DNA of 9,722 bases from contig JAUWKH010000043.1 in the NCBI GenBank assembly GCA_030614305.1, positions 1 to 9,722 of the forward strand, written 5' to 3'. This document shows positions 5,932 to 9,722 of this stretch, piece after piece. This DNA comes from Bacteroidota bacterium (GTDB lineage: Bacteria; Bacteroidota; Bacteroidia; Bacteroidales; JADFUO01). The notes below the pieces were generated by a model. The model was given only the letters and a program-made list of their open reading frames with translations, had not been told where the DNA came from and made no database searches. How positions within the stretch are numbered: position 1 is the stretch's first letter; each line of letters opens with the position of its first letter. Both the position numbers and the translations under genes were made by a program.

Positions 5932-7205
5932 ACTGATCTATAAACATCATTAACTTTTACAGCAGCATTTTCCCATTTCAAATTATCAACTTCTTCTTTG
6001 CCGAATTTCCTAAATACCTTTGACAAGGCATTATAATGAAGCAAACCATAAATTGAATCAGCCAAAGCATCAATATCCCAAAAATCTACTTTAAGTGCAT
6101 GAATCAGAATTTCTGAAACACCCGATTGCTTTGAAATAACAACAGGAACATTTGATCGCATGGCTTCAAGCGGGACAATACCAAAAGGCTCAGAAACTGA
6201 GGGCATTACAAACACATCACTCATTAAAAACATTTTGTTAACATCATCACCTTTTAAAAAACCTGCGAAATGAAAGTTCTTTGCTATACGTAAGTGTGCA
6301 ACCCGGCTGATCATCTTATTGAGCATATCACCAGAGCCTGCCATTACAAAACGAACACTATTATCAACATCAAGTATTTTTTTTGCTGCTTCGATAAAAT
6401 ACTCCGGTCCTTTTTGAAATGTAATTCTACCAACAAAACTTACAATTTTTTCATTAACATTCTTTTTTTCACCTGAAGAACCTTTATTTATAATCGGTTC
6501 AACTGCATTATGAACAGTAACAATTTTTTTAGGATCAATCCCGTATTTTTCAATAACCAACTTGCGGGTAAGATTACTAACTGTAATAACTTTATCAGCT
6601 TCTTCCATTCCTTTACGCTCAATGTCGTATACGCTTTGATTAATATTTTCGCCGGAACGATCAAATTCAGTAGCGTGCAAATGGACAACCAATGGTTTCC
6701 CACTAACACTTTTTGCAGCTATTCCTGCCGGATAAGTCAGCCAGTCGTGGGCATGAATAACATCAAAAGAACTGTTTGCAGCAACAGCAGAACTTATTAA
6801 GGCATAACGAGAAACTTCATCCATTAAATCTTTTCCATATTTTCCTGAAAAAGTAAACTTTTTTGATAAAACGGATTTTTCTTTTTCTATTGAGTCAATT
6901 TCATTTTGTTCTACAATATGCTTAAACTCTTCAGGACCAACGTAAGGAATCAGATTCGACCCTATCTCCATATAAGTTATACGATTCCAGTATTCCTGAT
7001 AGGTAGTATCTTCATAATCAACCGTAATATCGCTTGCATTAACCAGGTTAACAGATTCCTGATTTTCATCGCCGTAAGCTTTGGGTACAACAAATATTAT
7101 CTCGGTACCATGTTTTGTCAGTCCTTTGGTTAATCCAAAACAAGCAGTTCCAAGCCCTCCTGTTATATGAGGTGGAAATTCCCACCCAAACATTAATACT
7201 TTCAT
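5925..7205 (-). CDS. Glycosyltransferase family 4, probable alpha-glucan synthesis role
   Basis: This is a 426-residue GT-B glycosyltransferase with no signal peptide or membrane segment, so probably cytoplasmic. The N-terminal half opens MKVLMFGWEFPPHITGGLGT. The TGGLG loop (15-19) is the position used by GlgA-type synthases to contact the nucleotide phosphate. HAHDW (151-155) and HLHATEFDR (175-183) follow. The C-terminal half has VGRITFQKGPEYF (258-270) and SEPFGIVPLEAM (338-349), the GT4 E-x7-E motif with Glu339 and Glu347. The gene ends in TAG. It lies between debranching enzyme and GH57 genes, an arrangement I recall from Bacteroides glycogen loci. The sequence alone does not fix the donor or product. 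A second glucan synthase or a priming enzyme would fit the context, and an unrelated sugar transfer is less likely. The ATG is chosen because the conserved beta1 strand (KVLMFGWEFPP) starts immediately after it. Confidence 0.88.
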   Translation of the reverse strand: MKVLMFGWEFPPHITGGLGTACFGLTKGLTKHGTEIIFVVPKAYGDENQESVNLVNASDITVDYEDTTYQEYWNRITYMEIGSNLIPYVGPEEFKHIVEQNEIDSIEKEKSVLSKKFTFSGKYGKDLMDEVSRYALISSAVAANSSFDVIHAHDWLTYPAGIAAKSVSGKPLVVHLHATEFDRSGENINQSVYDIERKGMEEADKVITVSNLTRKLVIEKYGIDPKKIVTVHNAVEPIINKGSSGEKKNVNEKIVSFVGRITFQKGPEYFIEAAKKILDVDNSVRFVMAGSGDMLNKMISRVAHLRIAKNFHFAGFLKGDDVNKMFLMSDVFVMPSVSEPFGIVPLEAMRSNVPVVISKQSGVSEILIHALKVDFWDIDALADSIYGLLHYNALSKVFRKFGKEEVDNLKWENAAVKVNDVYRSVI

Positions 7206-7287
7206 TCTAAAATAGTTATCGTATGTTGATTATGTTATATTGTTAAATGGTTCATTGTTATTTATTCAATTTCAACTAGTAACCTGT

Positions 7288-7357
7288 AATTTCTAATTTC
7301 CAATTTCCAATTTATAATTTCCAATTTCCAATTTATAATTTCTAATTTCCAACTTAT
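7288..7357. repeat. Heptamer tandem repeat (AATTTNN x10) between GH133 and GT4
   Basis: Ten consecutive 7-bp units follow AATTTNN, with CC, CT or AT in the last two positions and one variant AACTTAT at the end. A higher-order 21-bp period is visible (CC, CC, AT), with copies at 7295-7315 and 7316-7336 and a degenerate third at 7337-7357. Such AATTTCC-type tracts are, from memory, common in intergenic DNA of Bacteroidota. The tract occupies nearly half of the 170-nt gap. The rest of the gap, 7206-7287, shows no gene and no clear promoter. Confidence 0.9.
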
Positions 7358-7375
7358 AATTATTTCCATTGTATT

Positions 7376-9319
7376 TCAACTGTATTTCTCAATCATCTTA
7401 TTAATTCTAAGAAGTTCTGCAACACTCCATGCCTGAGATATTGCTCCACCTGCTTTATAAGGCGGGTCGCCGTCATAAACCTCTGAAATAGTTCCGATAC
7501 CGGCTTCAGTCATAACATTTTCAAATCCTTTGAATAAAGATTTTACGAAAGCTACTCCGCCGGCTCCATGAATTTTCAGATATCCCTCAACAAAATGACC
7601 TAATAACCAAGGCCATACAATTCCCTGATGATAGGCAAGGTCTCTTTCTTTTTGATTTCCTTTATAAGTACCTTTATATGAAGGATTTTTTGGTGATAAG
7701 GTTCTGAGGCCCCGCGGTGTTAATAATTCGCTTTCAACAGTATCTAAAACACTTTTTTGAATTTCCTGATCAATAGGACAATATTTTAATGAGGTTGCAA
7801 AAACCTGGTTTGGTCTTACAGCCCAATCTTTATAATCACCATTAACATAATCAGCGAGATAAGCCTTTTCTTCACTCCAAAAAGTTTCCTTAAATGAATT
7901 TGATATTTTTTCAGGCAAATAACTCCAATTATTAATAAAATCTTTATCACCTGCCAACTTAGCCATTTCAAGGCTAAACATCACAGCATTGTACCATAAA
8001 GCATTAATTTCAACGGCATAACCAATTCTCGGAGTTACAGGTTTTCCATCTACAATTGCATCCATCCATGTTAATGCCATACCTTTTTCACCTGCGAAAA
8101 TTAATCCGTTTTCCTGCATTTTAATATTAAAATCTGTTCCGTTACGAAAACCGTTTAAAATTAATTGCATTTTTTCGCCATAATTTTTCCATATTACATC
8201 TTCAGTACAGGAAGCTTCGGCATACTGCTGCAAAGCCCAGAAAAACCATAAAGGAGCATCAACAGAATTATACACAGCTTCTTTTGATTCGCCGCAATTT
8301 GGGAATAACGGTCCCTGTAAATTCTCCAGTAAAGTATCAATTACCGATTTACAGGTTTTTATATCACCGATAGTTAAAGTCAAGCCTGGCAAAGAAATAA
8401 AAGTATCTCTGCCCCAACTTCCGAACCATGGAAAACCGGCAATAATTTCGGTTTTATTACCTTTCTTTATAAGAAACTGCTTTGCAGAATTAATCAGGCA
8501 GTTTTCAAAACTATTTCGATGGATACGTTTTTTTATTTCAGCAGTGAATGACCTTTTTATTGAAGCAGGATTAATTTCCTCCAAACCGGCAGCGAAAACA
8601 ACACTTTCGCCCTTTTTTAGGGTGACTTCGAAAAATCCGGGCACATAAAGGTCTTCTAAGAATTCATAACCTCTTTCCTTTTCTCTTATGTATTCAATAT
8701 TATAATACCAGTGCGGAACATGAGTGTATTCTGCAGCTTTAGAAAACTGCATATTCAAATATGAATATCCTTTATACATTTGAATTTTTATTCCATTCCT
8801 GATATTTTTATATTTGTTATTCAATCCGATATTTGATGTACTTAGTCTATGAACATTTCTAAACGCTAAAAAAGGTTTAAGCCGTAAAATTACCGGCAAA
8901 TAAGCATCTTCAAGAGAATACCTGATTAAAATACGATCGCTGTTACAGGCAAAAAGCATTTCTTTTGTAAGTATAACATTACCCACTCTATAAGTAAGTT
9001 TGGGAATTGGCTCGGCGCTAAAATCCCTGATATATTTGTGTCCTTTAGGGTCGTATACTCCACCATCGTACATGTGAATACTTAAATTAAACTCAGCTTC
9101 TTTTTGAATAATTGTTTCATCAAGATTTGATAATAAAACATGATTATCAAAATCAATTTCCTGTTGAGGGGTAATTAACAAACCATGGTATTTTCTTGTA
9201 TTACAATTTATAATAGTTGTACTTGCATAAGAACCCGTTGTATTTGAGCGTATCAACTCTCGTTTCAACGAATACTCCAAATTAATCAATTGATTTTTAT
9301 CAAAATTTATATAACTCAT
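7376..9319 (-). CDS. Glycogen debranching enzyme, amylo-alpha-1,6-glucosidase (GH133)
   Basis: This enzyme hydrolyses alpha-1,6-linked glucose stubs at glycogen branch points. The 647-residue product has the two-part layout of the archaeal/bacterial type. An N-terminal GDE_N-like domain spans about 15-250 (GSYASTTIINCNTRKYHGLL, 29-48). A C-terminal (alpha/alpha)6 GDE_C-like domain spans about 275-640. Motifs are GFPWFGSWGRDTFISLPG (295-312), TWMDA (417-421), RIGYAVEINALWYNA (431-445), AYHQGIVWPWLLG (562-574), SEVYDGDPP (612-620) and GGAISQAWS (624-632). Asp420 and Glu613 are candidates for the acid/base pair by analogy with eukaryotic debranching enzymes. There is no separate 4-alpha-glucanotransferase domain as in the eukaryotic bifunctional protein, so the neighbouring GH57 could supply that step (inference). 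The length is normal for the family and no signal peptide is seen. The stop is TGA. This is the first gene of the apparent operon. Confidence 0.94.
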   Translation of the reverse strand: MSYINFDKNQLINLEYSLKRELIRSNTTGSYASTTIINCNTRKYHGLLITPQQEIDFDNHVLLSNLDETIIQKEAEFNLSIHMYDGGVYDPKGHKYIRDFSAEPIPKLTYRVGNVILTKEMLFACNSDRILIRYSLEDAYLPVILRLKPFLAFRNVHRLSTSNIGLNNKYKNIRNGIKIQMYKGYSYLNMQFSKAAEYTHVPHWYYNIEYIREKERGYEFLEDLYVPGFFEVTLKKGESVVFAAGLEEINPASIKRSFTAEIKKRIHRNSFENCLINSAKQFLIKKGNKTEIIAGFPWFGSWGRDTFISLPGLTLTIGDIKTCKSVIDTLLENLQGPLFPNCGESKEAVYNSVDAPLWFFWALQQYAEASCTEDVIWKNYGEKMQLILNGFRNGTDFNIKMQENGLIFAGEKGMALTWMDAIVDGKPVTPRIGYAVEINALWYNAVMFSLEMAKLAGDKDFINNWSYLPEKISNSFKETFWSEEKAYLADYVNGDYKDWAVRPNQVFATSLKYCPIDQEIQKSVLDTVESELLTPRGLRTLSPKNPSYKGTYKGNQKERDLAYHQGIVWPWLLGHFVEGYLKIHGAGGVAFVKSLFKGFENVMTEAGIGTISEVYDGDPPYKAGGAISQAWSVAELLRINKMIEKYS

Positions 9320-9332
9320 ATTCTGCTTCTTA

Positions 9333-9370
9333 CAAAAATAATTTTAATGGGAATTAATGGCGCAAAACTA
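9333..9370 (-). promoter_or_regulatory. Candidate Bacteroidota-type promoter for the glycogen operon
   Basis: On the minus strand TATTTTTG (9340-9333) fits the -7 consensus TAnnTTTG. TTTTG at 9367-9363 lies about 22 nt upstream as a -33 element. TAGTTTTG (9370-9363) also fits the -7 pattern and would give a longer leader of about 35-40 nt, but with no good -33 box. The first option would place transcription start only a few bases before the ATG at 9319. AT-rich DNA matches this consensus easily, so support is weak. Confidence 0.35.
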
Positions 9371-9404
9371 AATAATTTAATCTCAACTTATTTATTATTT
9401 TTCT

Positions 9405-9556
9405 TTATTTTTTAAAATATTTTTTCTGCATTTCAACTACGGCTTCCTTAAATTTGGGATAACGAGTCCATAAATCTTTTTCACAACTGCTAAGTTCATT
9501 ACATCATCAAGGAATTTGCTAAAACTATCTATGGAAGAAAATTTTAATCCAAACAT
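9405..9556 (-). pseudogene. Frameshifted remnant of an unrecognised small protein
   Basis: Two minus-strand frames read like consecutive parts of one protein. The frame through 9494 gives MFGLKFSSIDSFSKFLDDVM (ATG at 9556-9554). The frame ending in the TAA at 9405-9407 gives LSSCEKDLWTRYP, then KFKEAVVEMQKKYFKK. Adding one base near 9491-9497 joins them into a charged, probably helical C-terminus. The first frame stays open upstream to a TGA at 9713-9715, but that part looks less protein-like and has no convincing start. The second frame meets a TGA at 9504-9506. No family is recognised. It could be a decayed gene, a sequencing error, or the end of a gene whose beginning has been replaced by repeats. 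It lies 85 nt upstream of GH133 on the same strand. Confidence 0.38.
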
Positions 9557-9722
9557 AAGAGCGCAATCGGATACTCCTGCCTGAGATACTCTGACAAAAA
9601 AATTGCGACGGTTAATTTTTGATTTCAGAATAACGATTAACGATCCATACGGACAAGTTTTCTGATTTACGAAGTTATTGAAAATCTTAAATCTAAAATC
9701 GTTAATCCTTGTTCATTATTCA
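9557..9722. other. Probably non-coding edge region with inverted repeat
   Basis: GATTAACGAT at 9635-9644 and its reverse complement ATCGTTAATC at 9698-9707 form a 10-bp inverted pair about 53 nt apart, and the surroundings contain further ATTAACG-like words. The minus strand from the window edge begins with an AATAATGAA-type string that loosely resembles the minus-strand sequence near positions 30-50. No start codon, promoter or complete gene is visible. It may be a dispersed intergenic repeat, which is inference only. Confidence 0.4.

Noticed and set aside
7288..7357. CRISPR array
   Set aside because: The units are 7 bp with no unique spacers. It is a simple tandem repeat.
5896..9654. 12-bp inverted match GTCCGTATGGAT (5896-5907) and ATCCATACGGAC (9643-9654)
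   Set aside because: A few 12-bp matches are expected by chance in a window this size, and the flanks do not agree.

Overview
The window is an AT-rich stretch (roughly one third G+C by eye) from what is most likely a member of the Bacteroidota. The basis is the gene set: a eukaryote-like GT3 glycogen synthase joined to a DUF3417-type alpha-glucan phosphorylase, next to a GH57 / GT4 / GH133 trio that resembles glycogen loci in Bacteroides relatives. A TAnnTTTG-type promoter candidate, starts without strong Shine-Dalgarno sites, and short AT-rich intergenic repeats agree with this. The assignment rests on protein and motif recognition, not on a search.

All recognisable genes lie on the minus strand and read from high to low coordinates. 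The order is GH133 glycogen debranching enzyme (9319-7376), GT4 glycosyltransferase (7205-5925), GH57 alpha-glucan hydrolase/transferase (5835-4579), GT3 glycogen synthase (4582-3191), then GT35 alpha-glucan phosphorylase (to 341). GH57 and GT3 overlap by four bases (ATGA). The spacers after GH133 (170 nt) and after GT4 (89 nt) hold short repeats and no clear terminator, so one polycistronic unit is plausible. Together the enzymes would build, trim, debranch and phosphorolyse an intracellular alpha-1,4/1,6-glucan. No branching enzyme of the GH13 type and no ADP-glucose pyrophosphorylase is present here.

The most notable point is at 3191-3193. The GT3 and GT35 parts lie in one reading frame (4582-341, 1414 codons including the final TAA), interrupted only by one in-frame TGA. 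The TGA sits where GT3 enzymes carry a conserved glycine (Gly-Phe-Gly followed by the C-terminal segment). After it the frame continues through the rest of GT3 and straight into the phosphorylase with no credible start codon between. The locus therefore looks like a bifunctional synthase-phosphorylase fusion carrying a stop in the middle: a nonsense mutation, a sequencing or assembly error, or readthrough. An 8-bp stem-loop begins three bases after the TGA, and a perfect 22-bp in-phase direct repeat lies on both sides of the stop.

The flanks hold two further damaged reading frames. At 232-350 is a small Cys-containing protein that lacks a start unless one base is restored. At about 9405-9556 is a protein-like C-terminus split by a one-base shift. 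The remaining flanking sequence (1-231 and 9557-9722) appears non-coding and contains palindromes and short inverted repeats. Three lesions of the one-base type in under 10 kb should make a reader consider sequence quality before biology.
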